This document shows positions 7,446 through 16,585 of a DNA stretch of 60,115 nucleotides, piece by piece (positions within the stretch are counted from its first letter, which is position 1; every line of letters starts with the position of its first letter). Below the pieces are notes generated by a model. The model ran no database searches. It had not been told where the DNA came from and saw only the letters and a program-made list of their open reading frames with translations. The stretch lies in IMG/VR virus record IMGVR_UViG_3300048592_000600, positions 1 to 60,115 of that record; one strand, given 5' to 3'. The DNA comes from a virus. The translations under genes and the position numbers were made by a program.

Positions 7446-8001
7446 ATCACGCAACATCAAACCCGGCTTTTTCCAGAACGAAGATTTGGCGGAACTCCCT
7501 TTGGAGGCTCGACTTCTGTTCATTGGACTATGGATGCTCGCTGACCGCGATGGCGTGCTTGAGGACCGCCCAAAGCGGATCAAGGCAGCCATCTTCCCAT
7601 TCGAGAACTACGATGTCGAGAAATTACTTGAGCAGTTGTGTGCTGCTCGCGTAATTACTCGATATTCAAAAGATGGGTTTAACTGCCTGTGGGTAAACAA
7701 GTTCAAAAAGCATCAAAATCCCCACAAAAATGAACCCACAAATAACCTCCCTCGACACCCCGAAATTGAAGAATCGAGTAATTACGCGAGCACTCGCGTA
7801 ATGCACCATACTGCTCCGGCTGATTCCCTCTTAAGGATTCCTGATTCCCTCTCTCCTGATTCCAAGGCTCCGTCTGCCAAACCGAAAAGAACCCACGTTC
7901 CCAAAAACATCAAGCCCGCAGCTTCGGTCATCGAGCAGCGGCGCGAGCAAATCCTGGCGATGGTGGCGGCCGATGAAGCCGCGAAGGCGGTGGCGAAATG
8001 A
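7438..8001 (+). CDS. Replication initiator-like winged-helix protein
   Basis: The 187-residue protein begins RNIKPGFFQNEDLAELPLEARLLFIGLW and continues ADRDGVLEDRPKRIKAAIFP. This is the N-terminal winged-helix signature of phage and prophage replication proteins that lie next to the DnaB helicase gene. The segment from 95 onward is low-complexity (Ser/Pro/Glu) and then Lys/Arg-rich. It probably recognises the origin or helps load the helicase, whose start codon overlaps its stop (ATGA). Confidence 0.85.
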   Translation: MARSRNIKPGFFQNEDLAELPLEARLLFIGLWMLADRDGVLEDRPKRIKAAIFPFENYDVEKLLEQLCAARVITRYSKDGFNCLWVNKFKKHQNPHKNEPTNNLPRHPEIEESSNYASTRVMHHTAPADSLLRIPDSLSPDSKAPSAKPKRTHVPKNIKPAASVIEQRREQILAMVAADEAAKAVAK

Positions 8002-9428
8002 GCGCACCCCGCACAAAACCCCGGCAAAACCCGGTTGCCAAGCCAGCGCCTGCCGCCGCGCCATCGCTCGAAATGCCCCGCGATGACCTCGCCGAGAAGT
8101 CGCTTTTGGGCGGGTTGCTGATCGCTCCCGAGGCGATCGACGACGTGATCGCGATCATCAAGCCCGAGGATTTCTACGACGATGCGCACCAACGGATTTA
8201 CCGCAAATTGCGGGACTTGCACGACGCTGGCCGCAAGATCGACATCACGATTTTGGTCCGCGAACTGACCAAAAGCAGCGAGCTCGAACTGGTCGGCGGC
8301 ATGAAGTACCTCGGCGAGTTGGCCACGACGGTGCCGCACGCCGCGCACTCGGTTGAGTACGCCAAGATCGTCGTCGATCGTGCCGTTGCCCGCGAAGCGA
8401 TTCACTCCGCGTACATGATCCTGCGGATGGCCGGCGACGGCGAGGACGGTGAGCAGATCCTTGGCCGGCTAGAGTCCTCGGCAAACGCTCTACGCGAGCG
8501 CCACACGGCGACCGACGAGCGGATCGTCCATGCGACCGACATCCTGCACCAAGCGTTTGAGGCGATGCAGGAGCGGGCTAACGGCAAGCCTGCCGGCATG
8601 ACCACGGGGTTCGTCGATCTGGACAAGTTCTACCTCTGGAAGCCAGGGCAATTGATTGTGCTTGCGGCGCGCCCAGCGGTCGGCAAGTCCGCGCTGGCGT
8701 TGAACTTTGCCGAGCATGTATCTCGCCAGGGCCCGGTCTTGTTTGTGTCGCTCGAAATGACATCGCTCGAGCTTGGCGATCGGCTGCTGGCCAGCGTGGC
8801 GCACGTCGATGGCAAGCGGATGATCAACGGGCAATTGAGCAACGACGAGCGCCAGCAGTTGCTCGAGGCCGCGGGCGACATCAGCGAGCATTGCAATATC
8901 GCGTTTGACGAAACCCCGACGCGTACAGTGATGCAGATTGCAGCAACGGCCCGCAAGTGGAAGCGGCGCAACAAGGGCTTGGCGATGGTTGTGGTGGACT
9001 ACCTGCAGTTGATCGAGCCGGTGGCTACAAGCGAACGCCAGAGCCGGCAGGAGCAGATCAGCGGCATCTCGCGCAAGCTCAAGATCATGGCTCGCGACCT
9101 GGGTTGCCCGGTGCTGGTGCTCTCGCAGTTGAATCGGCAGATCGAGAACCGCAGCAACAACCGCCCGCGACTGTCGGACCTGCGCGAATCGGGGGCCATT
9201 GAGCAAGACGCCGATGTGGTCATGTTTGTGCATCGCGAGGAGTGCTTTGCCAACAACGACGAAGATCGCAAGCGGCTCGAAGGCCAAGCGGAAATCATCA
9301 TTGAGAAACAGCGCGGCGGCGAGATTGGCTCGGTGCGCTGTGTGTGGCTCAAGGAGCAGACGCGATTCGCCAGCAGGGCCAAGGCTTCGCATCACGACGA
9401 GTTCAACGATTGGGGGCCCAATGCGTAA
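7998..9428 (+). CDS. dnaB: Replicative DNA helicase (DnaB family)
   Basis: The 476-residue protein has the two-domain DnaB structure. The N-terminal helical domain carries EKSLLGGLL...AIDDVI at about 31-60. The RecA-like motor domain has Walker A ARPAVGKSA (Lys230) and a Walker B/H2 region VVVDYLQLIE (Asp334), followed by LSQLNRQ and LRESGAIEQDADVVMF. It unwinds DNA ahead of the fork. No phage DNA polymerase or primase is seen in this window, so the phage probably borrows the host polymerase and primase. Coupled by ATGA to the initiator-like gene. Confidence 0.96.
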   Translation: MSAPRTKPRQNPVAKPAPAAAPSLEMPRDDLAEKSLLGGLLIAPEAIDDVIAIIKPEDFYDDAHQRIYRKLRDLHDAGRKIDITILVRELTKSSELELVGGMKYLGELATTVPHAAHSVEYAKIVVDRAVAREAIHSAYMILRMAGDGEDGEQILGRLESSANALRERHTATDERIVHATDILHQAFEAMQERANGKPAGMTTGFVDLDKFYLWKPGQLIVLAARPAVGKSALALNFAEHVSRQGPVLFVSLEMTSLELGDRLLASVAHVDGKRMINGQLSNDERQQLLEAAGDISEHCNIAFDETPTRTVMQIAATARKWKRRNKGLAMVVVDYLQLIEPVATSERQSRQEQISGISRKLKIMARDLGCPVLVLSQLNRQIENRSNNRPRLSDLRESGAIEQDADVVMFVHREECFANNDEDRKRLEGQAEIIIEKQRGGEIGSVRCVWLKEQTRFASRAKASHHDEFNDWGPNA

Positions 9429-9600
9429 GACACCTTGCCACATCCTCGACCTGATGCGGCACACCGTCACGATGCGCGTCGTGGATAGTGGCCGGTCTGT
9501 GCCGGAAGTTGAGATTGAATCAATAGCCCTAGACATGTTGGTGGAACTCGAACGCCGGCTGAGAACGGTGGACCTGAAAACAAAGGAGGCTCGTAAGTGA
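9421..9600 (+). CDS. Small unknown protein
   Basis: The 59-residue protein starts inside the end of the helicase gene (8-base overlap) and overlaps the methyltransferase start by 4 bases. It has a short beta segment and a helix (IALDMLVELERRLRTV). Unknown function. Confidence 0.65.
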   Translation: MRKTPCHILDLMRHTVTMRVVDSGRSVPEVEIESIALDMLVELERRLRTVDLKTKEARK

Positions 9601-10904
9601 GCAAGTGGCCTGAATGGAAATCGCCTGATGGAAGTATCTGGTTAATCAACGCGGACTATCGCAACGTACTGCCGTTGCTAGGCCATGTCGATGCGATCGT
9701 GACCGATCCGCCTTACGCGCTTACCGCAAACAAGAAAGGCGGTTCGGGGGTGGCAAGCGTCAATGCCGAAACGCCGTACGGTCGATCGATGATCGGCACC
9801 GGCAACGGGTCGGGCGGCTTCATGGGTATGGCGTGGGATTCCAAATTACCGAGCGTCGAAGATTTTGAAGTTTGCTTTCATGCGTTGAAGCCGGGCGGCT
9901 ACATGCTCGCGTTTGCCGCGACCAGAACACAGCACCGCATGGCCGTTAACATCGAGGACGCCGGGTTCGAGATTCGCGATATGATTGCTTGGCTTTACGG
10001 GAGCGGGTTTCCGAAGTCGTTGGATGTGAGCAAGGCGATTGATAAGGCGCTGGGTGCGAAACCAATTGACATGGGCCAATCACCTAATTGGCGGGAGTCT
10101 AAACGTGATCGAGAAAAGAGCGGAAGCATGGAAGTTCGTGGCGAGAACGCAGGAAGAATTACCGCCCCCGCTACCGACGACGCCCGCCAATGGCAAGGCT
10201 GGGGGACCGCGATTAAACCTGCCTTAGAACCGATCACCGTTGCGAGAAAGCCTTTAATCGGAACCGTTGCAGAGAATGTGCTGCAGTACGGAACGGGGGC
10301 GATGAACATTGATGGCTGCCGAATTGAACTTAACGGCGATTATAAGTGCAAAGCTAACGGGCGTCCCTCGCAGACCGGCTTGCCCGACAATTACGACCCC
10401 GAAAATGCGAACCAGCCTGACACGATTGGCCGCTGGCCCGCGAACGTGATCCACGACGGCAGCAAGGAAGTAATCGAACTATTCCCATCGGAAGCCGGAG
10501 CAACAGGGCAAGTCACAAAACGGAACGCCGACAAGTTCCGCAATTCATACGGCGAATTTAAAGGAACAACAGAGGATGCGCCTTTCTACAACGACACTGG
10601 CTCCGCTGCTCGATTCTTCTATTGTGCTAAAGCAAGCCGCGAAGAACGCGGCGAAGGGAACATTCACCCGACCGTCAAGCCAATCGACTTGATGATGTGG
10701 CTATGCCGCTTGGTTACACCGCCAAACGGAATCGTTGTCGATCCATACATGGGAAGCGGCAGCACCGCGAAGGCGTGCCACAGGCTCGGAATGAAATTTA
10801 TCGGTTTCGAGCGAGAGAAGCATTACTTCGACATTTGCGTGAACCGCATGAAAGAGGAACTGTCTCGCGTACCGCTGTTCGACCTGCCACAAGAGAGGGC
10901 ATAA
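9597..10904 (+). CDS. DNA methyltransferase, beta class (DPPY)
   Basis: The 435-residue protein starts at GTG 9597 (GTGA overlap). The catalytic motif DPPY is at 37-40 and the AdoMet-binding motif DPYMGSGST is at about 382-390. This order (IV before I) defines the beta class, which methylates N6-adenine or N4-cytosine. HPTVKP near 360 is the usual segment before motif I. The large insert in the middle (about 200-350) probably carries target recognition. No cognate restriction enzyme is adjacent, so self-protection against host restriction is the likely role. Confidence 0.92.
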   Translation: MSKWPEWKSPDGSIWLINADYRNVLPLLGHVDAIVTDPPYALTANKKGGSGVASVNAETPYGRSMIGTGNGSGGFMGMAWDSKLPSVEDFEVCFHALKPGGYMLAFAATRTQHRMAVNIEDAGFEIRDMIAWLYGSGFPKSLDVSKAIDKALGAKPIDMGQSPNWRESKRDREKSGSMEVRGENAGRITAPATDDARQWQGWGTAIKPALEPITVARKPLIGTVAENVLQYGTGAMNIDGCRIELNGDYKCKANGRPSQTGLPDNYDPENANQPDTIGRWPANVIHDGSKEVIELFPSEAGATGQVTKRNADKFRNSYGEFKGTTEDAPFYNDTGSAARFFYCAKASREERGEGNIHPTVKPIDLMMWLCRLVTPPNGIVVDPYMGSGSTAKACHRLGMKFIGFEREKHYFDICVNRMKEELSRVPLFDLPQERA

Positions 10905-10906
10905 GC

Positions 10907-11437
10907 ATGGTAATTCTCGGTCTTGATCCCGCCGACGTCGCTGGCTGGTGCATCCTCGAAGATGGCGCGATTGTCGAGTACGGCACATGGCGCTTGACCG
11001 TGAGCAGCGAAGAACATCAAGGCCATCGCCTAAGCCGGTTGGTCGAGAACCTGCGGATGCTCTGGATGAAGTTCGGCTTTGAGGCGATTGCCACGGAGAA
11101 CGCCAGCTTCGGGTCTGTGAATCAAAACACGGCCGCAATGCACAACATGAAGCTCGGCATGATCACATGGTTTGCCTCGCAGAAGGGCGGCATGAGGGTG
11201 CTGAAATATGTGCCCAGTTCGATCAAGAAGTTTTTCACCGGCAGCGGCAAGGCCGAGAAGGGCCACATGATTGCGGCGGCCATGAAGCGTTACGACCTGC
11301 CCGAGATGACCGGCGATGAAGCGGACGCGATTGCCATTGCCGCGATGGGCTGGGATGAGTTGATCAACGGCAAGGCAGCGAAGCCCACGAAGGTTAAGCG
11401 GAAGTCAGCGAAGAAGAAACGGCCCGAACTTTTTTAA
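10907..11437 (+). CDS. RuvC-like Holliday junction resolvase
   Basis: The 176-residue protein has the RuvC-type RNase H-fold catalytic set: Asp7 (GLDPADVAGW), Glu64 (IATENASFG), and Asp137 with Asp140 (GDEADAIAIAA). It would resolve branched DNA during recombination and before packaging. The Lys-rich C-terminus (KVKRKSAKKKR) suits DNA binding. It follows the methyltransferase by 2 bases. Confidence 0.9.
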   Translation: MVILGLDPADVAGWCILEDGAIVEYGTWRLTVSSEEHQGHRLSRLVENLRMLWMKFGFEAIATENASFGSVNQNTAAMHNMKLGMITWFASQKGGMRVLKYVPSSIKKFFTGSGKAEKGHMIAAAMKRYDLPEMTGDEADAIAIAAMGWDELINGKAAKPTKVKRKSAKKKRPELF

Positions 11438-11451
11438 CGGAATTGCGCACG

Positions 11452-12426
11452 ATGCAAGTTGCTGGCGATTGTCTCGAACTGATGAAGTTGATGCCCGACA
11501 ACAGCGTGGACCTTGTGTTCACTTCGCCCCCGTATGAGGACGCGCGGACGTACGGCGTTGGCTTCAAGCTGCGCGGCGAGGATTGGGTGAAGTGGATGTA
11601 CGAACGCTGCGTTGAGATGGCGCGCGTCTGCAAGGGCGTGGTCTGCATCAACTGCGAGGGCAAGACACGGGGTTTCAATTACAGCGCAACCCCGTTCCTT
11701 TTGCTGGCCGATTTGAAGCGCGCGGGCTATGCGATGCGAAAGCCGTTGGCGTTTTACCGCAAGGGCATCCCCGGAAGCGGTGGACCGGATTGGTTTCGCA
11801 ACGATTGGGAGCCGGTTATTTGCTTCCAACAGTCTAAAGGAAAACTTGCGTGGAGTGACAAAACAGCGATGGGGCACAAGCCTAGATGGGCACCAGGGGG
11901 GGCGATGAGCAATCGTCACGCCAACGGCAAAAGGGTCAATAGCGACCTCAGCAATCGCAACAAATGGGGCACAACCCCAAGCAACAATTACAGAACAAAA
12001 GAACGACGCCAAAACGGCGAGCGCGCGCTTGAGCCCAAAGTCGCTGCCGCTGTTAGTGAAGGGTTAAAGCCAGGGCAAAAGCTGCACACAAAAAACAATG
12101 GCTCCACGATGCGCGTTCAATGCTACGACGAGCCTGTGTTGGCCAATCCCGGCAACGTCATCAAGTGCATCGTCGGTGGCGGCGTCATGGGTTCACCGCT
12201 TGCCCACGAAAACGAAGCCCCGTTTCCCGAGAAGCTGGCTGAGTTTTTCATCCGCTCGTTGTGTCCTCCCGGTGGCATTGTGCTCGATCCGTTCTGCGGC
12301 AGCGGCACGGTGGCAGCAGTTGCCAAACGCACAGGGCGACGGTGGATCTGCTACGACCTGCGCCAGTCGCAGATTGACTTGACCGAGCGACGGCTGGCAA
12401 CAGTGCAACCGGAGTTACTGAGTTAA
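11452..12426 (+). CDS. DNA methyltransferase, TSPPY type (probable N4-cytosine)
   Basis: From ATG 11452 the protein has 324 residues; TTG 11443 is an alternative start. Motif IV is TSPPY at 24-28, typical of N4-cytosine and some N6-adenine enzymes. Motif I is DPFCGSGT at 279-286 near the C-terminus, again the beta class. Residues 135-215 are basic and polar and may hold the target recognition domain. This is the second methyltransferase, separated from the first only by the resolvase gene. Confidence 0.92.
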   Translation: MQVAGDCLELMKLMPDNSVDLVFTSPPYEDARTYGVGFKLRGEDWVKWMYERCVEMARVCKGVVCINCEGKTRGFNYSATPFLLLADLKRAGYAMRKPLAFYRKGIPGSGGPDWFRNDWEPVICFQQSKGKLAWSDKTAMGHKPRWAPGGAMSNRHANGKRVNSDLSNRNKWGTTPSNNYRTKERRQNGERALEPKVAAAVSEGLKPGQKLHTKNNGSTMRVQCYDEPVLANPGNVIKCIVGGGVMGSPLAHENEAPFPEKLAEFFIRSLCPPGGIVLDPFCGSGTVAAVAKRTGRRWICYDLRQSQIDLTERRLATVQPELLS

Positions 12427-12491
12427 GCGGCGCATGACGGAATGCGTGTGGATGAATTTTTGAACAACTCTAACCGCCGCGAGGCAGGAGA

Positions 12492-12821
12492 ATGAAGATG
12501 GCGAAGAAACTGACGAAGCGGCAACGCGACAAAGTTCGTGATGAAATGTGGAACATGCTCTGGCAAGCTCGGGGAGGCTGGAACCCAAGCGATATCGACA
12601 CCGATGGGCATCTTGGAATCGAGATGGGCTTGGATGAATGGTTCAAGTGGATTGAGGCGTTGCGTTTCAGATACGCACGGCATCCCGAAAACCAAAGCTG
12701 CTTTCTTCCTGACTGCCTTGAACGATTCGAGAGCTTTGAAAAGTCTCACGAATACATCCTTGAGATGATCGAAATGCAGGCGTACTACGAAGAACAAGAC
12801 GCCGCAAAGAAGTCAACCTAA
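12492..12821 (+). CDS. Unknown acidic helical protein
   Basis: The 109-residue protein starts at ATG 12492 (or ATG 12498) after a GCAGGAGAATGAAG stretch with a good ribosome-binding site. A basic start (MAKKLTKRQRDKVRDE) is followed by an acidic, aromatic-rich body (GLDEWFKWIEAL) and a helical end. No family recognised. Confidence 0.72.
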   Translation: MKMAKKLTKRQRDKVRDEMWNMLWQARGGWNPSDIDTDGHLGIEMGLDEWFKWIEALRFRYARHPENQSCFLPDCLERFESFEKSHEYILEMIEMQAYYEEQDAAKKST

Positions 12822-12871
12822 CCCAACATCGGTTGTGATGACCTAATTACCATTAACGACCAAAACGAGCA

Positions 12872-13633
12872 ATGACAACGGCAACAGATACAAAGCCAAA
12901 ACTCACGATAGCCGATTCCCTTCGCACGAAGTTCAGCGGCCAAGATTGCGCTGTGTTTTTTGAAGTTCCGAACGGGACCGGCGCACAAAAAACACGATCT
13001 GCCGATGCGATTAGCGTCGAGTTTTGGAAGTCTCGCGGCTATGCAATCACTGGCTACGAGTTCAAGGTCTCGCGGTCTGATTGGCAAAAAGAACTAGCGC
13101 AGCCAGCAAAGGCCGATGCGTTTTTTCGCTACTGCGATTTCTGGTATCTGGTCGTGACTGACTTAGCAATCGTCAAGGACGGCGAATTGCCGATCGGCTG
13201 GGGTCTGATGCTGCATAACGGTACTGGCCTGCAAATCAAAAAAGGAGCGACTAAGAACCCCGATCCGATCCTAGATCGTAATTTTTTGTGCGGGCTTTTG
13301 CGAGCGGCCTCGGCTGGCGACAAACGCGAATACGCAGCGGCGATCTACAAAGCAGAGCAGCGCGGACGAAAGGCAGAGGAAGAATCAAACGCTCGCGTTT
13401 TTGATGGGCTACGAAAATCGTTGGCCGAGAGGGATGCGCAAATTCAGAAATTCCGCGAGGGCTTCGGCGTAAGTCTCGACGGATGGGAATTTCGTCGCGG
13501 GGATGCGAAGAAAATCGGAGAGCTAGTACGGCGTGCGTTAAACGGCGAGCTTGATCCCGATACCGAACGAATGAAGCATCTGCGGCGGCTTGCTAAAGAG
13601 ATTGTAGAGAGTACAGAGGATTTTGAAACCTAG
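12872..13633 (+). CDS. Restriction-endonuclease-fold (MmcB-like) protein
   Basis: The 253-residue protein has a compact nuclease-like core: SADAISVEFWKSRG with Asp45, then GYEFKVSRSDWQKEL with Glu63 and Lys65. This D...ExK arrangement and the surrounding words match a widespread family related to MmcB-type PD-(D/E)XK proteins. Residues 150-253 are a charged helical extension. It may act in repair or on foreign or host DNA. Its closeness to two methyltransferases raises, but does not show, a restriction-like role. Confidence 0.75.
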   Translation: MTTATDTKPKLTIADSLRTKFSGQDCAVFFEVPNGTGAQKTRSADAISVEFWKSRGYAITGYEFKVSRSDWQKELAQPAKADAFFRYCDFWYLVVTDLAIVKDGELPIGWGLMLHNGTGLQIKKGATKNPDPILDRNFLCGLLRAASAGDKREYAAAIYKAEQRGRKAEEESNARVFDGLRKSLAERDAQIQKFREGFGVSLDGWEFRRGDAKKIGELVRRALNGELDPDTERMKHLRRLAKEIVESTEDFET

Positions 13634-13685
13634 TCCACTTCGCCGACCAAGACCGAACAACCCTAACCCATCACGAGGCACGACC

Positions 13686-13790
13686 ATGACCACGCAGCAG
13701 AAACCTAACTGGGATTTTTGGATCAGCGGAGCGATCATCCTCGCTATGGTCTGGTTTGCCTACAAAACCTTAATGCACGGTGGAGAATGA
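13686..13790 (+). CDS. Very small single-pass membrane protein
   Basis: This 34-residue ORF has one membrane segment (FWISGAIILAMVWFAY, residues 11-26) and polar ends. It overlaps the XRE gene start by ATGA, which supports real translation. CGAGG lies about 10 bases before the ATG. Function unknown. Confidence 0.6.
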   Translation: MTTQQKPNWDFWISGAIILAMVWFAYKTLMHGGE

Positions 13791-13996
13791 TTGACCAACA
13801 GATACTCGCTGTCCGTCTTAGACACGCACGAATAGACGCAGGCTTGACGCAGGAAAGCGTTGCCCAATCGCTTGGCATACCGAGAACCGCAGTAGTGCAG
13901 TTTGAAATGGCTAACCGATTGGTTAGCTCACTAGAGATTGCCAAACTTGCGGAGCTTTACGGGCGAACGATTGCAAGTTTTTTTGAGGAGTCCTGA
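13787..13996 (+). CDS. XRE-family helix-turn-helix regulator
   Basis: The 69-residue protein is a single Cro/CI-type HTH domain (LRHARIDAGLTQESVAQSLG then IPRTAVVQFEMANR). Such small proteins are DNA-binding repressors or switches. It has no peptidase or dimerisation domain. It lies in the middle of the early operon, so it may tune early transcription. Its operator was not found nearby; the palindrome at 59482 is one candidate, by inference only. Confidence 0.85.
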   Translation: MIDQQILAVRLRHARIDAGLTQESVAQSLGIPRTAVVQFEMANRLVSSLEIAKLAELYGRTIASFFEES

Positions 13997-13997
13997 G

Positions 13998-14216
13998 ATG
14001 CGGTACTACATCGACTGGCTTGGGCGATTGTGGAAAGGGCCGGGATGCCTCAACACTAATTGCAATTACGCCTACTTTGATGGTTTCATGCACGTTCCGC
14101 CATACGATCCGGTCTGGATTTACGCTCGCTCTGCGCCACCAGAGGACGCGGAAGAAGTGACCGAGGATCAAGCCTGCGACGCTACGCTTTTGTTTTGGCC
14201 AGACAAGATTACCTAA
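13998..14216 (+). CDS. Unknown small protein
   Basis: The 72-residue protein starts 1 base after the previous stop behind GAGGAG. It is rich in aromatic residues (MRYYIDWLGRLWKG, NYAYFDGF). No motif recognised. Confidence 0.68.
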   Translation: MRYYIDWLGRLWKGPGCLNTNCNYAYFDGFMHVPPYDPVWIYARSAPPEDAEEVTEDQACDATLLFWPDKIT

Positions 14217-14286
14217 GCCCCCTTCGGTGTCGAGGACCGAACACCCCCACCCCCAGATCATCAACTCTAACCCCAGAGGTACGACC

Positions 14287-14508
14287 ATGACCACTGTGTT
14301 CAAGGCGACAAACCAAAACGGCAGCTTTAAGACTTGCAAGTTCTGCCATGAGCGCGTTCTGTGGCACGTTATCGAACGCCGTTGGTACGAACTCGACGAG
14401 AAAACATACCATTCCGAAAACTGTAAATTGCGGCAAGAGCATTTCAGTAATCAAGCGTATCAATCACAACAAGCAAGGAGAGACGGACGATTTCCTAAAA
14501 GGGATTGA
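14287..14508 (+). CDS. Small zinc-finger protein
   Basis: The 73-residue protein contains CKFCHERVLWHV and later HSENC, a possible CCHC zinc site, with a basic tail. It starts behind CAGAGG. Unknown function. Confidence 0.68.
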   Translation: MTTVFKATNQNGSFKTCKFCHERVLWHVIERRWYELDEKTYHSENCKLRQEHFSNQAYQSQQARRDGRFPKRD

Positions 14509-14518
14509 TCGTCAAGTC

Positions 14519-15334
14519 ATGGAGCAAATCGCTAAAGAAAACAATTGGCCAGAGGAACCACAGCAGCCCCCCGCGCCCGAGGCGAGCGCCCCGAGCGTGG
14601 AGCAGCCCGCGGCATCGTTGCCAGCCAATCCACACGAAGGGCGCGTAATGAAGCCGTATGAATTTGTTCAAGCCGACGACTGGTGTGTTGACCACGAAGG
14701 AGAAACGCATCGACCGTCAGCAAGAAATGTCGTTGGAAAGTTGGTAGGCGACTTGATTGGCAACGCCGTTAAGGAGTGGCGTACATTTCGCCCCGCCGCC
14801 CAGCCAGCCCCGAGCGTGAAGCAGCCCGCGAAGCCAGTGCCGAGCGTGAACTTGGTCCGCCACGAAGTCGAGGAACTGCGGCGGGCGAACGCGGCGTTGT
14901 TGGAGTCAAACAAGATTCTTACCGGTCTAAGCAAAACTCATCGTGCCGAGCGTGACCAACTCGCGGCCAGCCTTGCCAAGATGACAGAGGACCGAGACGC
15001 GTTACGTATCAAGGAACGCGAACGAACCCAGGCGTTACTTGCGAGCATCGAAGAATGTGAGAAGCTCGATGCCCAACTCGCCGCACTAAAATCCACACCA
15101 GCGACACAGCCCGAGCCGGTGAAGTGGCGCGAGTTGACCAAGAACGACCAGTACAGCGGGCCTGGGCAGGTCACAGACGATGCGCCAGAGGACGGCGAAC
15201 AAGAATGGTTCGATGCCGTGATTATGGGAATTGATCCTAATTGCAACTATCCATTCGTCGCAAAGAGAAATCAATACAACGCATATTGCGGCTTTGAGTT
15301 TGCCCGCGTCCGCGACGACGCGGGGAGGGGGTGA
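14519..15334 (+). CDS. Unknown coiled-coil protein with Pro/Ala-rich linkers
   Basis: From ATG 14519 the protein has 271 residues. Two low-complexity linkers carry a repeated phrase (APSVEQPA, APSVKQPA, VPSVNL). A coiled coil follows (about 120-200; VEELRRANAALLESNKIL). The C-terminal 60 residues (EWFDAVIMGIDPNCNYPF) may be a small folded domain. The start is uncertain because the frame stays open far upstream, but the upstream part overlaps a better gene. Confidence 0.68.
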   Translation: MEQIAKENNWPEEPQQPPAPEASAPSVEQPAASLPANPHEGRVMKPYEFVQADDWCVDHEGETHRPSARNVVGKLVGDLIGNAVKEWRTFRPAAQPAPSVKQPAKPVPSVNLVRHEVEELRRANAALLESNKILTGLSKTHRAERDQLAASLAKMTEDRDALRIKERERTQALLASIEECEKLDAQLAALKSTPATQPEPVKWRELTKNDQYSGPGQVTDDAPEDGEQEWFDAVIMGIDPNCNYPFVAKRNQYNAYCGFEFARVRDDAGRG

Positions 15335-15337
15335 GTG

Positions 15338-15610
15338 ATGAGCGAGCAACGATATGTTTGCTGCATTACAGCAATGAAACACAACACCCACGAAGGGGCT
15401 TTGCTCCTAGACCTCTATCGTTCGATGTTCTTTGTGAACGCAAATTCCGAACATGAGGCAATCGGAATGGCATCTGTCGCAATGCAAAGAGTGTATCCGG
15501 CAAGTGGTGGGTGGTTTCGCCAGAGTTGTCTTGTGAATCACGAAAACAAATTACCGACAATAACCAATCCCGAAGAGGCATTTTTAGAAGAGGCACGCCA
15601 TGACACCTGA
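15338..15610 (+). CDS. Unknown small protein
   Basis: The 90-residue protein starts at ATG 15338 behind GGGAGGGGG, with an in-frame GTG one codon earlier. It appears to be a small alpha/beta domain (YVCCITAMKHNTHEGALLL). It overlaps the next gene by 11 bases. Confidence 0.65.
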   Translation: MSEQRYVCCITAMKHNTHEGALLLDLYRSMFFVNANSEHEAIGMASVAMQRVYPASGGWFRQSCLVNHENKLPTITNPEEAFLEEARHDT

Positions 15611-16112
15611 AGAAATTAACGCGGCTGCGGAGAGAGTGCGGCGAGTGAACAACGGCGAACGCGGCAAGGTCGTTTATGGATTTGCGAAAACCGCTGGCGA
15701 TCCGATTGAACACGACGACTACGATCACATTCAAAGCATTCTAAACCGGGATCGCAAGGTTCTTGCAGAAGCCTACCTCGCCCAGCACTCGCCCGAGTTG
15801 GAGTTGCCGGTGGATGATGCTTGGTTGCGGAGTGTGGGGTTTACCGATGAACTCCCTGCGCCAATCCGCGAAGAAGTTTACGACGGAACAATGCTCTTGA
15901 TCGTAAAAATCCCTGACCCGGAATATGAAGGCGGCGACTACGGGCAATACGTTCTTGTGTTTGATGACATGAGCGGGTCAATCTGGCTTGTCAACAACGG
16001 CCAATGTTATGGCGGCTCTACGATCATTCGCAAGACAACCACCCGCCGCCAAGTAATCCAACTCCTTGAAGCCCTTGGACTCAACCCGAAAACCCCGAAC
16101 GAAAGCGAGTGA
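15600..16112 (+). CDS. Unknown protein, conserved-looking
   Basis: The 170-residue acidic protein has a helical N-terminus (PEEINAAAERVRRV) and a beta-rich C-terminal half (LLIVKIPDPEYEGGDYGQYV). It ends with a helix RRQVIQLLEALGL. No family recognised. It overlaps its upstream neighbour and is followed 3 bases later by the next gene. Confidence 0.68.
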   Translation: MTPEEINAAAERVRRVNNGERGKVVYGFAKTAGDPIEHDDYDHIQSILNRDRKVLAEAYLAQHSPELELPVDDAWLRSVGFTDELPAPIREEVYDGTMLLIVKIPDPEYEGGDYGQYVLVFDDMSGSIWLVNNGQCYGGSTIIRKTTTRRQVIQLLEALGLNPKTPNESE

Positions 16113-16115
16113 GCG

Positions 16116-16322
16116 ATGATTGATGTTAGCAAGTTGCCTGAAGGAAACTACTTCATCAGGACAAAAGATGGAGTCGAAAAAATCGCCTACCGTCATCCGA
16201 GCATGGGAATTAGTTTCCGCTGTTTCCGCGATTGGGACGAATGGGTAAGCGACGTTATTGAGATTCGCGGCCCGATCATCTTTGACCAACTGCCCCTTAT
16301 CACGAAAGCAACCGAGCAATGA
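16116..16322 (+). CDS. Unknown small protein
   Basis: The 68-residue beta-rich protein (KLPEGNYFIRTKDGVEKIAY) starts 3 bases after the previous stop and overlaps the next start by 4 bases. Function not recognised. Confidence 0.62.
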   Translation: MIDVSKLPEGNYFIRTKDGVEKIAYRHPSMGISFRCFRDWDEWVSDVIEIRGPIIFDQLPLITKATEQ

Positions 16323-16585
16323 CCGAACCAAGCAAAGGAGCAGCATACCCCATGAGCGAACACGAAAAACCACCCACCCGCGACGAAATCCGCCAACGCC
16401 GCAGGGCTATCGCCGACTCTGCCGCGCACTACCGAGCGGAGTTTAACCGCGGGCAGATCACCGTTAAGACGTGCTTGGAGTATCTGCAGGCGGAGTGCGA
16501 GCACCCACCCGAGGCGATCACCAAGGAATACGCCGGCAGGAACTTTGTGGCAAAGTGCGGGGATTGTGGCAAGGTGATGAAATGA
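16319..16585 (+). CDS. Small zinc-ribbon protein
   Basis: The 88-residue protein is helical, with Cys residues at ECEH and CGDCGK that could form a zinc site. A second ATG with a better context (MSEHEKPPTRDEI) lies 11 codons in. It couples to the ParB-like gene by ATGA. Confidence 0.62.
   Translation: MTEPSKGAAYPMSEHEKPPTRDEIRQRRRAIADSAAHYRAEFNRGQITVKTCLEYLQAECEHPPEAITKEYAGRNFVAKCGDCGKVMK

Noticed and set aside
12872-13633. Classical type II restriction-modification system with the 9597 or 11452 methyltransferase
   Set aside because: The nuclease-like protein belongs to a broad repair-type family and is separated from both methyltransferases by another gene, so a true R-M pair is not supported.
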